DNA of 64,000 nucleotides from Thiodiazotropha sp040506195 (GCA_040506195.1 JBEVXH010000003.1:372001-436000); one strand, 5' to 3'. Shown: positions 24,075 to 33,873, numbered from the stretch's first letter. Numbers and translations: made by a program. Notes: generated from the letters alone by a model not told the origin.

Positions 24075-26060
24075 ATGAGTGAGTTTTTCACCCCCCTGCT
24101 GGCATGGATCGGAGAAAACCCTCTCTGGGCAGGTTTGACAGTCTTCGTCGTAGCCTTTTCCGAATCGGTCGCCATTATCGGCCTGATTGTGCCCGGTGTG
24201 GTATTGATGTTCGGTTTCGGCGCGCTGATCGCCACCGGTATCCTGGAATTCTGGGCCGTCTTTTGGTGGGCCGTCGCCGGCGCGGTGGCGGGGGATGGGC
24301 TCAGCTTCTGGCTGGGGTACCATTTTCAGGACAGGCTGCGAGACTTCTGGCCATTCAAACGTCATCCCGCCACCTTGCGACGGGGTATCACCTTTTTCCA
24401 ACGTTATGGGGGTAAAAGTGTGGCCCTCGGCCGGTTCTTCGGACCCGTGCGCGCCATCATCCCTCTCGTCGCTGGCATGTTGGGGATGCCCCCGCTGCGT
24501 TTCCTAGCCGCCAACATTCTCTCGGCGCTGGTTTGGGCTCCGGCATACCTGTTTCCCGGTATTGTGTTTGGCGCCTCCCTGGAACTCGCATCGGAGGTTG
24601 CTTTCCGGCTGGTCGCCCTGATGATATTACTGCTGTTTCTGGCCTGGGCCCTGTTTATCCTCGTCCGAACACTGTTCAGGTTGATTCAACCCCATGCCAC
24701 CACCCTGGTCCAGCTGGGCTTTGAGTGGGGGCAGTTGCATAGAGGTTTCAGGTCGATCTCCCGCTCCCTGGCTGATCCGAACCATCCCGAGGCCCGCGGA
24801 CTGGCATTCCTTGCAACCCTATTGCTGCTCGCTGCATTGCTGTTCGTTCTGATCACCGGCATAGTTTTGGATGGTTCGTTGACTAAAAAGACCGATCTTC
24901 TGTTCTATAGCGGTCTGCAAAGCCTGCACACACCCTGGGGTGACCAGCTGATGGTGCTATTCACCAGCCTGGGTGATATCGGCCCGATTCTCTGGATTGC
25001 CTTGGGAGTTGCCATACTCCTCCTGCTGCAAGGTCATCAGCGGGCCTTCTACTATCTGTTTGCAGCAACCGTATTTGGAATGTTGGCGCCGCTGCTGCTC
25101 AAATACAGCCTGCGCATACCTCGCCCGCCGAACTCACCGGATTCCCTGGGTCCATGGTCCTTCCCGAGTGCGCATGTGTTACGCAGTGTAACCCTGTACG
25201 GATTTCTCTCGATCATGATTGCCCGGACGCTGATTCGCGAATGGCGCTGGTTTCCATACAGTAGCGCTGCCTTGGCAATCGGTGCAGTTGCCCTCTCAAG
25301 GCTCTATTTGGGCGCCCACTGGGCCACTGATATTCTAGGCAGCCTCACCCTGGGAATCGCCTGGATAGCCCTGCTCGGTATTGCATACTATCGCCACGTG
25401 GAAGCTGAAACCCATCCAGCCACCCTGATCGGGACCACACTCCTGTTGCTTTTATCATGCGGTAGCTATGGCTGGTTCAACGCAGCTGAAAGATCCGCCG
25501 TCTATCAACGCACACCTGAGATCGCGCAAATCTCTCTGGAGGCGTGGTGGAGCGGCCAGGCCGGCTTACCGCTATATCGCAATGATATCTTTGGCAATAA
25601 GGACCATCCCCTGAACATCCAGCTGGCAGGCGATCATGCACAACTCGTCGCCCTGCTTGAACAACATGGCTGGCGCCGGGCGGAGATGCTGGGATGGGGC
25701 AATCTGTTGCGTCTGTTGTCTCCCAAAGCCCAGCTTGAAACCCTGCCCATACCACCTCAGGCGCATGACGCGCGTCACGAGGAATTGGTCATGGTCAAAC
25801 CCCTGTCGGACCAACGACGGCTGCTGCTGAGGTTCTGGTCGACGCCACTCAGACTCGACCCTGACGGTTTGAGAATATCCATCGGTAACGTGACGCTACA
25901 AAGCGCCGAAACCGTGATCGGCATGTTGACAATACCGCGGACGGTCCGACAGTTTGAACAGCCGATCGACATGCTGAGACAAAATCTCGCGCAACTGCAG
26001 GGTAGTGTCAAACTTGACCCGGGCACTCCAGTCAGACTGATACTGAAGCCACACCAATGA
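24075..26060 (+). CDS. DedA-family / PAP2 phosphatase / LssY-type membrane protein
   Basis: The 661-residue inner-membrane protein has three parts. The N-terminal DedA domain (about 1-200) has the SESVAIIGLIVPG and GRFFGPVRAIIPLVAGMLGM motifs, linked to lipid translocation in this family. A PAP2 domain (about 260-450) has the three phosphatase motifs KYSLRIPRP, PSAHVLRS and SRLYLGAHWATDILG. A C-terminal soluble LssY-like domain covers about 480-661. It may recycle lipid carriers such as undecaprenyl phosphate, which is inference. The ATG at 24075 replaces the upstream TTG. Confidence 0.88.
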   Translation: MSEFFTPLLAWIGENPLWAGLTVFVVAFSESVAIIGLIVPGVVLMFGFGALIATGILEFWAVFWWAVAGAVAGDGLSFWLGYHFQDRLRDFWPFKRHPATLRRGITFFQRYGGKSVALGRFFGPVRAIIPLVAGMLGMPPLRFLAANILSALVWAPAYLFPGIVFGASLELASEVAFRLVALMILLLFLAWALFILVRTLFRLIQPHATTLVQLGFEWGQLHRGFRSISRSLADPNHPEARGLAFLATLLLLAALLFVLITGIVLDGSLTKKTDLLFYSGLQSLHTPWGDQLMVLFTSLGDIGPILWIALGVAILLLLQGHQRAFYYLFAATVFGMLAPLLLKYSLRIPRPPNSPDSLGPWSFPSAHVLRSVTLYGFLSIMIARTLIREWRWFPYSSAALAIGAVALSRLYLGAHWATDILGSLTLGIAWIALLGIAYYRHVEAETHPATLIGTTLLLLLSCGSYGWFNAAERSAVYQRTPEIAQISLEAWWSGQAGLPLYRNDIFGNKDHPLNIQLAGDHAQLVALLEQHGWRRAEMLGWGNLLRLLSPKAQLETLPIPPQAHDARHEELVMVKPLSDQRRLLLRFWSTPLRLDPDGLRISIGNVTLQSAETVIGMLTIPRTVRQFEQPIDMLRQNLAQLQGSVKLDPGTPVRLILKPHQ

Positions 26061-26101
26061 CCAAGCCATAGATCCCCACCACACTCACGGATTAAAGCAA
26101 A

Positions 26102-26123
26102 ATATACTCCGGTCGAAGTATAT
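26102..26123 (+). promoter_or_regulatory. Inverted repeat upstream of the sensor gene
   Basis: ATATACT and AGTATAT are exact inverted repeats with eight bases between. The right arm overlaps the first ATG of the downstream frame (26122), so the dyad may be an operator and translation may begin later. Confidence 0.4.
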
Positions 26124-28068
26124 GTGTAAATTACCGATATTACTTATAGGAAGTTATTCCCTGTCCTACAATAATAATGATATACGACGAAGGAATGGAA
26201 GCCACAGAATCCGTAATGTGTTTAAGCAATTGAAACGACAAGCCCGATGTTCGATCAGGTATCTTTTCACCATACTGCTATTGTGGTTAGCCGCCTCTGT
26301 GGTCTTTGCGGATACGACAGAAGTACGCATTGGTGTACTGGCAAAAAGGGGGCCTGAAAAAAGCCTGGAACGTTGGAGTGCTACGGCAGACTATCTGAAC
26401 ACCACCCTGCCCGCCTATCGGTTCAGAATCATACCCATGGCTTTCGACGACATTCAGATCCTGGTTAAAAACCAGATGGTCGATTTCGTCATCGTGAATC
26501 CGGGAATCTATGTGAATCTTTCGGTCAAATATGGGGTCAGACGGGTACTCACACTGATCAATAAACTGTCCCACGAAAGCCAGGTATCCAGTTTTGGCAG
26601 TGTCGTCTTCACCCTCAATGAGCTAGAGAATATTCAAAATCTGGCTGACCTGAAAGGCCAGCGTGTCGCTGCAGTTCACAGCACATCTCTCGGCGGATGG
26701 ATCATGGCGCGAAGAGAGTTGCAAGTAGAGGGTCTGGAACAATGGGATTTCGCTTCGCTGCTGTTCCTCAACACCCATGATGCGGTTGTGAACGCAGTCT
26801 TGAATCGGGAGGCGGAGGTCGGCATCGTCAGAACCGACACCCTGGAACGGATGGCTCAGGAAGGTAAGCTGGATCAGGATGACCTTCGTATCATATCACC
26901 CAAGTTTTATGACGACTATCCTTATGCCATAAGTACGCCGCTTTATCCCGAATGGCCCTTATCGCAACTATCCGGTACACCTAGGGCGCTGGCAAAGGAC
27001 GTTGCATTGGCGCTTTTGAATCTTCCCCCTGATCACCAAGCGGCCATTGACGCCAACATACACGGATGGACAATTCCCGAGAACTATCAGGCAGTACATG
27101 ATCTTTTGGTGCAATTGGAGATGCCTCCCTACGACAAAATCCTGAAATACAGATTTCTCGATTCGATTGTTGATATCCCGTACAGGTACTTGTTGGTTCT
27201 GCTTGTCCTGGTAATCCTAATGGTGCTTGTTACACGACTGATTCGACTCAACCGATCACTGACTGCGCATAAGAAAACCCTGGAAGAGAGCGAACATGCG
27301 CAAATCATTACCTTTCAACAGGCCCCGGTAGGGCTAGCCCATATCAGCCTGAACGGGAAGGTAGTGCGCCTTAACAATAGACTGAGCGAAATCGTCGCAC
27401 TGACACCTGAACAAATCATGGAGATAAACCTCAAGGAACTGCTGTACAGCGAGGATGTACCTTTATGCACCGCCGCCTTCGACAAACTTCGCAGTGAAGA
27501 GATGAGCAGAATCTCTGCTCAAGTGCGCCTGGTTTGCGCCAATGGCGCTACCAAGTGGATCCAGCTTTCACTTTCCACCATACCCAGTCATCGCAACGGT
27601 GACGACCATCTGATTGCGGTGATCGATGATATCGATCAGTACAAAAAAATCGAGGAGGAGTCGTTACACGCCAAACAAATAAAAGAACTGATTCTGGATA
27701 TCGCGGGTGACGGCATTATCGGCATCGACAACCAGGCAAATCACATTTTCGTCAATCCTGCAGCGGCAGATATGCTGGGATTCACCATCGACGAGCTACT
27801 CGACAAGAACAGCCATGCCACATGGCACCATAGCAGAGAGGATGGCAGCGAGTTTCCGGAATCGGAATGTCCGATAACCAAGGTACTTGAACACGGCAAC
27901 ATTCATCGTGGCGAACAGGAAACAATCTGGCGGAAAAACGGCAAACCCCTGCGGGTCGATTACATCAGCACGCCGATCAAGGAGGCGAACACGGTTATCG
28001 GAGCAGTGATCGTTTTTCATCGTGACACTATTTCGAACCCTGACAAACTTGCTGTCGCGACGTCATGA
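26122..28068 (+). CDS. PhnD-like periplasmic-binding / PAS sensor protein lacking an output domain
   Basis: This is a membrane sensor of up to 648 residues. A signal anchor near 44-62 is followed by a PhnD/TtrS-type solute-binding domain (about 65-325, VRIGVLAKRGPEKSLERWSA...), a transmembrane helix (about 352-375) and two PAS domains (about 390-510 and 520-640). The second contains PESECPIT. No kinase, GGDEF, EAL or HTH domain follows; the frame ends at a stop overlapping the next gene by four bases. Its signal may pass to the diguanylate cyclase encoded next. The start is unsure: the ATG at 26122 lies in an inverted repeat, and GTG at 26218 is an alternative. Confidence 0.8.
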   Translation: MCKLPILLIGSYSLSYNNNDIRRRNGSHRIRNVFKQLKRQARCSIRYLFTILLLWLAASVVFADTTEVRIGVLAKRGPEKSLERWSATADYLNTTLPAYRFRIIPMAFDDIQILVKNQMVDFVIVNPGIYVNLSVKYGVRRVLTLINKLSHESQVSSFGSVVFTLNELENIQNLADLKGQRVAAVHSTSLGGWIMARRELQVEGLEQWDFASLLFLNTHDAVVNAVLNREAEVGIVRTDTLERMAQEGKLDQDDLRIISPKFYDDYPYAISTPLYPEWPLSQLSGTPRALAKDVALALLNLPPDHQAAIDANIHGWTIPENYQAVHDLLVQLEMPPYDKILKYRFLDSIVDIPYRYLLVLLVLVILMVLVTRLIRLNRSLTAHKKTLEESEHAQIITFQQAPVGLAHISLNGKVVRLNNRLSEIVALTPEQIMEINLKELLYSEDVPLCTAAFDKLRSEEMSRISAQVRLVCANGATKWIQLSLSTIPSHRNGDDHLIAVIDDIDQYKKIEEESLHAKQIKELILDIAGDGIIGIDNQANHIFVNPAAADMLGFTIDELLDKNSHATWHHSREDGSEFPESECPITKVLEHGNIHRGEQETIWRKNGKPLRVDYISTPIKEANTVIGAVIVFHRDTISNPDKLAVATS

Positions 28069-30401
28069 ATTCAGGCAGACTGGTTCGAATCTACCTACTT
28101 CTTCTGGTATTCATCACCACCTTTGGCGGCCTGTTGTTCTGGGGTATCTATCACCAAACCCTAAGCACTATCGTGAGCGAGCTGAAACTCGAATCTAACA
28201 TTCTCATCAATCAATTGACAAAACAGATCAGCCTCGCATTTATCGAAATACACTCAGACCTGCTCTACATAATCGAACAACAGGAACTTCGTGATCTGAA
28301 TTCGGAAAATACAACTCCAATCAAAGTCGGCCATATTCAGGAATCATGGAAATCCCTGGTTCTGCAAAGAAAACGTTATGATCAGATACGCTTTCTCGAC
28401 CACACCGGGCAGGAGCGCATACGTGTCAACTACAACAACGGAAAACCGATTGTAATTGAAGGCGAGCACCTGCAATCCAAAAAGCACCGTTACTACTTTA
28501 CCGAGTCCATCAACATACCGCCCGGCACCATATACAGTACCCAGCTGGACCTGAATATCGAGAACCAACAGATTGAGCTGCCGCTGAAACCGACAATCCG
28601 ATTCGCCTCGCCAGTCTATGACAACGACAGAAAAACCATCGGTGTAGTCATGCTCAACTACCTGGCGGCTAATATCCTGAATGAGTTTCGCAGAATCTCC
28701 GCCGGCTTTGCCGGGAACGCCATATTGCTCAATTGGCAGGGATATACATTATTGAGCCCTGAGAGCGCCCAGGACTGGGGCTTCATGTTTCCCGACAGTC
28801 CCCAGACCGGAATCAATGTGCAACATGCCACTGCATGGCACGCCATCCAACAATTCAACCGCGGCCAGGAACTCAACCAGCAAGGCCTTTACACTTTCGA
28901 CTCCATCAATCCTTCGGGCGACAAGTTGGATAGTTACTGCGCAAGCTGTCTCCGGGTACTCCTGCAAATACCGAAAGAACTGATCGATACAAGATTGTGG
29001 AGGCAGCTTGCCGGCAATCTACACCTGCTTGGAACAACACTCATAATCCTGTTTGTTGTACTGGCGATTGCAATCTGGAATCGCGAAAAGCGCAAACTGA
29101 ATGAACGACAGCTTCAAAATCTGAATAAACGCATATCTCATGAACATGACCTGTTCCTTAGCGGACCCAGTATCATCGCTAAGCTGCGAAATGAGCTGGG
29201 ATGGCCGGTAGAGTTCATTTCTTCCAACATCACTGATTTTCTGGGTTATGAACCAGACAAATTCACCACAGGCGAATTGACATTTTCCAATCTCATCGAT
29301 CCCGACTACCTGCGGCAATACTCTCAAGAAAACATCCAGGCTGACCGGGACCGCGCCACTGATTTCACACGTAGTCCATATAAAATCATCGACCATGCCA
29401 ATAAACGCAAATGGGTTCAGGACACAACCCATCTCATCCGTGACGAATTCGGTAAACTGACCCATTACTTTATCCATATCAGCGATATTACCCATCTCAA
29501 ACAGGTGGAAGAACAACTCACGGAATCACACAACTACATCCAGCGGGTAATCGACGCCATTGCCGACCCAACTCTGGTGATCGATGTCAACACCCATCAA
29601 TTGAAATTGGCAAACCAGTCCGCCATCAAGCTGTATACCAACGATAAACAGCTGAAAGAAGGCATCACATGCTACCGCCTGACCCATAAACGCAACACCC
29701 CGTGCAGCGGTAAACATGATCCTTGCCCGATCACTGAGATTTTGAAGACCAAACATACTGTATCCGCCATACACAAACATTATGACAGTGAAGGCAGAGT
29801 GATACATGTGGATGTACGCGCCACTCCGATCTTTGATGAATCCGGTGAGAATCTAGTGCAGATCATCGAGTCGCACCGTGACATCACCGACACTGTGAAG
29901 ATGGAAAAGCAGTTGCAGTATATCGCTGAAACAGATCGTTTGACTCAGGTCTATAACCGAACAAAATTCGATGAAGAGTTGAAAAAACAAATCGCCTGGG
30001 CCAGCCTGGCCAATCAAAATTTCGGTCTGATCATGCTGGACCTCGATCATTTCAAGGATGTCAACGACAACCATGGGCATGATACAGGCGACAAGGTATT
30101 GAAAAGTACGGTAGAACTGTTACACAACCGAATCCGCAAATCAGACATCCTTGCCCGCTGGGGTGGTGAGGAATTTATGATCATCGCCCCCCAGATACAA
30201 CAGGATGATATGTTTGCGATGATCGAGTCTCTTCGAGAGGCTATAGAGGGAATCGATCATGAGCATGTGGGAACGGTAACAGCCAGCTTCGGTGCGACTA
30301 TACTTACACCCAGCGACAATATTAAATCCCTGCTCAAACGAGTGGACATGGCGCTCTACCGTTCGAAAAACAGTGGTCGCAACCGCTGCACTATCCTTTA
30401 A
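28065..30401 (+). CDS. Membrane diguanylate cyclase with sensor, two PAS and GGDEF domains
   Basis: The 778-residue protein should make cyclic di-GMP. A transmembrane helix lies at about 10-30, a large periplasmic Cache-like sensor up to about 310, and a second helix at about 320-340. PAS domains cover about 365-480 and 490-610; the second has RNTPCSGKHDPCPI, like PAS domains with clustered cysteines. The GGDEF domain covers about 615-775. The active motif is GGEEF (about 699-703), and RKSD five residues before it is the inhibitory product-binding I-site. The start codon overlaps the stop of the PhnD-like/PAS gene, so the two are translationally coupled. Confidence 0.92.
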   Translation: MNSGRLVRIYLLLLVFITTFGGLLFWGIYHQTLSTIVSELKLESNILINQLTKQISLAFIEIHSDLLYIIEQQELRDLNSENTTPIKVGHIQESWKSLVLQRKRYDQIRFLDHTGQERIRVNYNNGKPIVIEGEHLQSKKHRYYFTESINIPPGTIYSTQLDLNIENQQIELPLKPTIRFASPVYDNDRKTIGVVMLNYLAANILNEFRRISAGFAGNAILLNWQGYTLLSPESAQDWGFMFPDSPQTGINVQHATAWHAIQQFNRGQELNQQGLYTFDSINPSGDKLDSYCASCLRVLLQIPKELIDTRLWRQLAGNLHLLGTTLIILFVVLAIAIWNREKRKLNERQLQNLNKRISHEHDLFLSGPSIIAKLRNELGWPVEFISSNITDFLGYEPDKFTTGELTFSNLIDPDYLRQYSQENIQADRDRATDFTRSPYKIIDHANKRKWVQDTTHLIRDEFGKLTHYFIHISDITHLKQVEEQLTESHNYIQRVIDAIADPTLVIDVNTHQLKLANQSAIKLYTNDKQLKEGITCYRLTHKRNTPCSGKHDPCPITEILKTKHTVSAIHKHYDSEGRVIHVDVRATPIFDESGENLVQIIESHRDITDTVKMEKQLQYIAETDRLTQVYNRTKFDEELKKQIAWASLANQNFGLIMLDLDHFKDVNDNHGHDTGDKVLKSTVELLHNRIRKSDILARWGGEEFMIIAPQIQQDDMFAMIESLREAIEGIDHEHVGTVTASFGATILTPSDNIKSLLKRVDMALYRSKNSGRNRCTIL

Positions 30402-30616
30402 GGGCTTATTCCAACAATCAGTGACGACTGGTTTGCAATTCAACTGCAAAGCTATTCGAACAGACAACAAATAGAGTAATATCTGCCCCCGGCAGCCTAA
30501 GCTGCCTCAAAACCCCGGTTCCGAAATTGTTTGCGCTGGTGGCCGGCATCGATCATGGGGTCAGGCCAATGCAACTGATGAAACCGGATAAGCGCAGTAG
30601 ATCATGAGGTAACAAG

Positions 30617-30925
30617 ATGAAGAAAACGACCTGTCTTGCGGGCATATGCCTGGCTGGATCCCTTCTCACCGGCTGTAGTGACAGTAACGATTTCAAACCT
30701 GTTGCAGGTATGGACGGCATGGATATCTACGCCAACGCCTGTACCAGTTGCCATGGTGAAAACGGCAGCGGGAAATTTGGTTTTTTGTTGAAACTGACCG
30801 GCACCGACAGCAACACGGAAGAGATCGTCGACAAGATCCGCAATGGTGGCCACATCATGCCGGCATTTCCGAATATCGACGCTCAGCAGGCCGGGCTTGT
30901 TGCCGCCTATATCAAGACATTGTAG
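30617..30925 (+). CDS. Lipoprotein cytochrome c
   Basis: This small class I cytochrome c has 102 residues. The lipobox LLTGC puts a lipidated cysteine at C20, so it should be held at a membrane facing the periplasm. Haem attachment is CTSCH (C42, C45, H46), and M81 in GGHIMPAFP is the likely sixth ligand. GAGGTAAC is a fair ribosome site. Its 3' end overlaps the end of convergent ubiX by 14 bases. The electron partners are unknown. Confidence 0.9.
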   Translation: MKKTTCLAGICLAGSLLTGCSDSNDFKPVAGMDGMDIYANACTSCHGENGSGKFGFLLKLTGTDSNTEEIVDKIRNGGHIMPAFPNIDAQQAGLVAAYIKTL

Positions 30926-31529
30926 CACCCCACCTGGGCGTCAAACGATGGTCGATATCCAGCTGATCGAGAATCCGACCGACCATGAAGTCTATGATCT
31001 CCTGAAGTGTTGCAGGATTGTGATAGAAGCCGGGGTTGGCCGGCATGATCACGGCCCCCATACGACTCAGCTTCAGCATATTCTCCAGGTGAATCTCTGA
31101 GAAAGGCGTCTCCCGCACGACCAGAATAAGCTTGCGGCGCTCCTTCAGCACGACATCAGCCGCACGTTCGATGAGATCGTTGCTCGCACCACAGGCAATG
31201 GCCGACAAGGTGCCGGTGGTACAGGGACAGACCACCATGGCGCCGGGCGGATTGGATCCGCTCGCCACGGGCGCCATCCACTGTTGTCTACCGAATACCC
31301 GCAATTGACCCGCTCTTGCATTAAATCTTTCCATCAACAGTTTTTCCATCTCTGCAGGCTGCCCGGGAAGTTCCAGATCGCTCTCCATTTTCAACACGAT
31401 CTGACCGGCCTGGCTGATCATCAAATAGATATCCCTGTCTGCCGCGACCAGCGAGTCGAGAAGGCGCAAAGCATAAGCGCTGCCGGATGCGCCGGTGATC
31501 GCCACAGCGATGGGGACTTGGCTCTTTTC
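30912..31529 (-). CDS. ubiX: Flavin prenyltransferase UbiX
   Basis: UbiX prenylates FMN to make the cofactor of the UbiD decarboxylase in ubiquinone synthesis. The ATG at 31529 gives 205 residues beginning VPIAVAITGASGSAYALRLLDSL. The features VVCPCTTGTLSAIACGASNDLIERAADV and VVRETPFSEIHLENMLKLSRMGAVIMPANPGFY are diagnostic. An upstream ATG at 31562 is possible but non-conserved-looking. It stands apart from ubiD. Confidence 0.95.
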   Translation of the reverse strand, partial: EKSQVPIAVAITGASGSAYALRLLDSLVAADRDIYLMISQAGQIVLKMESDLELPGQPAEMEKLLMERFNARAGQLRVFGRQQWMAPVASGSNPPGAMVVCPCTTGTLSAIACGASNDLIERAADVVLKERRKLILVVRETPFSEIHLENMLKLSRMGAVIMPANPGFYHNPATLQEIIDFMVGRILDQLDIDHRLTPRWGATMS

Positions 31530-31579
31530 CATACGGATATTCCCCTGATCAATGGATGACAAGTTGCGAAAAGGTTAGC

Positions 31580-31617
31580 CGCGAATGAACGCCAATCACC
31601 GCAAATAAAGGCAAATG
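31580..31617. repeat. CGCAAATGAACGC-type dispersed repeat, copy 1
   Basis: The sequence contains CGCGAATGAACGCCAATCAC followed by CGCAAATAAAGGCAAATG, a tandem-like intergenic repeat. It closely matches the copy at 33772-33809; together they flank the mpl unit. Other copies are at 54320, 54483, 54613 and 63400. Confidence 0.6.
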
Positions 31618-31792
31618 CTCTCTTTGAGGGTAGTGTCGGCTTAGGCTATCTCCCTCTATGGCTGATTGGGTAAATGGTTGCCTGGCAGCTATGTGCATAG
31701 TCATACCCTTTGCGAAAATTTATGCGGTAGATAAATGGTCCTGTTTCGACAGGTTTGGTGTTGAGTCAATCAAGCCACTCGTGACGCAAGCG

Positions 31793-33166
31793 TTATTGTA
31801 TGTAATGACTGGATTTCAGGGCATCCAGCAGACGCTGATGTATCGCCTCAAAGCCGCCGTTGCTCATCACCAGTATATGGTCTCCCGGTCGAGCCGTTTC
31901 CACCGCAAGGGAGACCATTGATGCGGTATCGCTAAAGAGTTCAGCCCTATCCCCCAGAGAAGCCAGTGCGGCAGCGGCATCCCACTGCAGATCATCCGGC
32001 ATGAACATCATCACCTGATCGGCAGCCCGTAGCGCATCCGCCAGGCGGTCAGCATGCACACCCCGTTTCATGGTATTCGATCTGGGTTCCAATAGGGCGA
32101 TGATTCGTGCATCGCCAACCTGTTTGCGTAAACCATCGAGGGTGGTCTGTATGGCTGTTGGATGATGGGCGAAATCGTCATACACACGTACTCCGTTCAC
32201 CTCTCCACATAATTCCATGCGTCGTTTGACGTTCTTGAAGCCGCTGAGGGCCTCGATGGCGGCCCCTGGCCGCACACCGGCATGGCGGGCAGCGGCAAGC
32301 GCTGCCAGGGCGTTGGCGACATTGTGATTCCCGATCAGTTCCCAACTGACACGTCCCTGCATCTCACCCTCGCAGACAACATCGAAACCGTGGCCATCGG
32401 CGGTGGTATGCTCGGCATGCCATCCCGCTTCGATCTCTGGATCGAAAAACTCCAGGGGCGTCCACACCCCCATATCCAATACGTCACTGATATTACCATC
32501 GTTCAACGGACTGATAATCAATCCTTCGGCGGGAACGGTCCTGACCAGATGGTGAAACTGGCGCTGTATCATGGACAGATCATCGAATATGTCGGCATGA
32601 TCGAATTCAAGGTTATTCATGATCAATGTGCGTGGCCGATAGTGGACGAATTTGGACCGCTTGTCGAAAAAAGCGGTATCGTACTCGTCCGCCTCGACCA
32701 CAAAGAACGGAGAGCCACCCAAGCGGGCGGATAGACCAAAGTTCTCCGGAACACCGCCGATCAGAAAACCCGGCTGCAGGCCAGCCTGCTCGAGGATCCA
32801 GGCAAGCAGACTGGCGGTACTGGTCTTGCCATGGGTCCCCGCCACCGCCAACACCCAACGCCCCTGTAAAACATGCTCCGCAAGCCACTGAGGGCCGGAG
32901 GTATAGGACAATCCCCGATTCAGCATCGCCTCCACGGCGGGATTGCCGCGAGACACGGCATTCCCCACCACGACCACATCGGGCGCAGGTTGCAGGTGAT
33001 CCGCCTCGAATCCATCCATCAGATCAATCCCCGCCCGTTCAAGTTGTGTACTCATGGGAGGATAGACATTGGCATCCGAACCGCTGACCCGATGACCCAG
33101 GGCTCGCGCCAGCAGTGCTATTCCACCCATGAAAGTACCGCAGATTCCAAGGATATGTATGTGCAT
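31793..33166 (-). CDS. mpl: UDP-N-acetylmuramate:L-alanyl-gamma-D-glutamyl-meso-diaminopimelate ligase Mpl
   Basis: Mpl joins recycled murein tripeptide to UDP-MurNAc in cell-wall recycling. The 457 residues are family length. The N-terminus HIHILGICGTFMGGIALLARALGH binds the nucleotide, and the ATP loop GTHGKTST is at 110-117. Further Mur-ligase motifs include EADEYDTAFFDKRSKFVHYRP and YDDFAHHPTAI. Its start touches the stop of the membrane-protein gene upstream, so the two are co-transcribed. Confidence 0.95.
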   Translation of the reverse strand: MHIHILGICGTFMGGIALLARALGHRVSGSDANVYPPMSTQLERAGIDLMDGFEADHLQPAPDVVVVGNAVSRGNPAVEAMLNRGLSYTSGPQWLAEHVLQGRWVLAVAGTHGKTSTASLLAWILEQAGLQPGFLIGGVPENFGLSARLGGSPFFVVEADEYDTAFFDKRSKFVHYRPRTLIMNNLEFDHADIFDDLSMIQRQFHHLVRTVPAEGLIISPLNDGNISDVLDMGVWTPLEFFDPEIEAGWHAEHTTADGHGFDVVCEGEMQGRVSWELIGNHNVANALAALAAARHAGVRPGAAIEALSGFKNVKRRMELCGEVNGVRVYDDFAHHPTAIQTTLDGLRKQVGDARIIALLEPRSNTMKRGVHADRLADALRAADQVMMFMPDDLQWDAAAALASLGDRAELFSDTASMVSLAVETARPGDHILVMSNGGFEAIHQRLLDALKSSHYIQ

Positions 33167-33669
33167 CAGACAGCTACCGGAAACAGATGACTCATGATAC
33201 TCCAGGCCATGAGGGTATAGAGCAGTGCAAAGCCGATACCCAGGTTCAGACTGATTTCGAATGCATGACGAATAATGTGGCCAAGCACCACGATGCTCCA
33301 GACGAACAGTACCAGCAACAAAAGTTCCGACTCGCTCGATTCACTGCGATGCCTCCATACCACCAAGGGTAGCGCGAGAAGACTCAACAGCAGACCGCTG
33401 AGCAGCGTCGCGCTGGCTGTCTGATTGAAACGCGGCAGCCGGCTTCTCATACTCAGGGCCGCGGTGAGCACACCCAGCATCAGCGCCAGACCGAACAGGT
33501 TCTCCAAAACGGCACGAAACAGTCCCAACCGCCCATCCAGAACCATCGCGGTACCAACCAACAGGTTCAACAGTATCAATAACCAGAGCAGATGGATCGA
33601 GGCAGGTAAATCCTGGGGTGCACTGCGTAACAGGCAGAGATCGACCGCACTTTTCAACAGGGCCATCAA
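33166..33669 (-). CDS. Hypothetical integral membrane protein
   Basis: The 167 residues hold about five hydrophobic helices (near 24-43, 50-72, 82-102, 112-134 and 143-165) joined by short loops, consistent with a small inner-membrane protein. I do not recognise the family with certainty; a Yip1-like fold is one possibility. Its stop overlaps the mpl start by one base, suggesting coupling with cell-wall recycling, though the role is unknown. Confidence 0.65.
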   Translation of the reverse strand: MMALLKSAVDLCLLRSAPQDLPASIHLLWLLILLNLLVGTAMVLDGRLGLFRAVLENLFGLALMLGVLTAALSMRSRLPRFNQTASATLLSGLLLSLLALPLVVWRHRSESSESELLLLVLFVWSIVVLGHIIRHAFEISLNLGIGFALLYTLMAWSIMSHLFPVAV

Positions 33670-33771
33670 GCTTGCAACCTCACTTCACTGATCAATTGGC
33701 GGCCAGGCTCCCCGCTCTTTTTCTCGCGGCTCTGTCCCTCATCAAGGGGGTGACAAACTGACGCGGCACAG

Positions 33772-33809
33772 GCCGCAAATGGACGCCAATCACCGCAAAC
33801 TATCGCGAA
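33772..33809. repeat. CGCAAATGAACGC-type dispersed repeat, copy 2
   Basis: CGCAAATGGACGCCAATCAC followed by CGCAAACTATCGCGAA matches the copy at 31580-31617 over more than 25 bases in the same orientation. It lies between the membrane-protein gene and the SDR gene. Confidence 0.6.
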
Positions 33810-33873
33810 CGGCATGACAATGCACATGGCTACCATCCTATTCCCATTGCGGACTGTTTGTGTGTAGTTAAAT

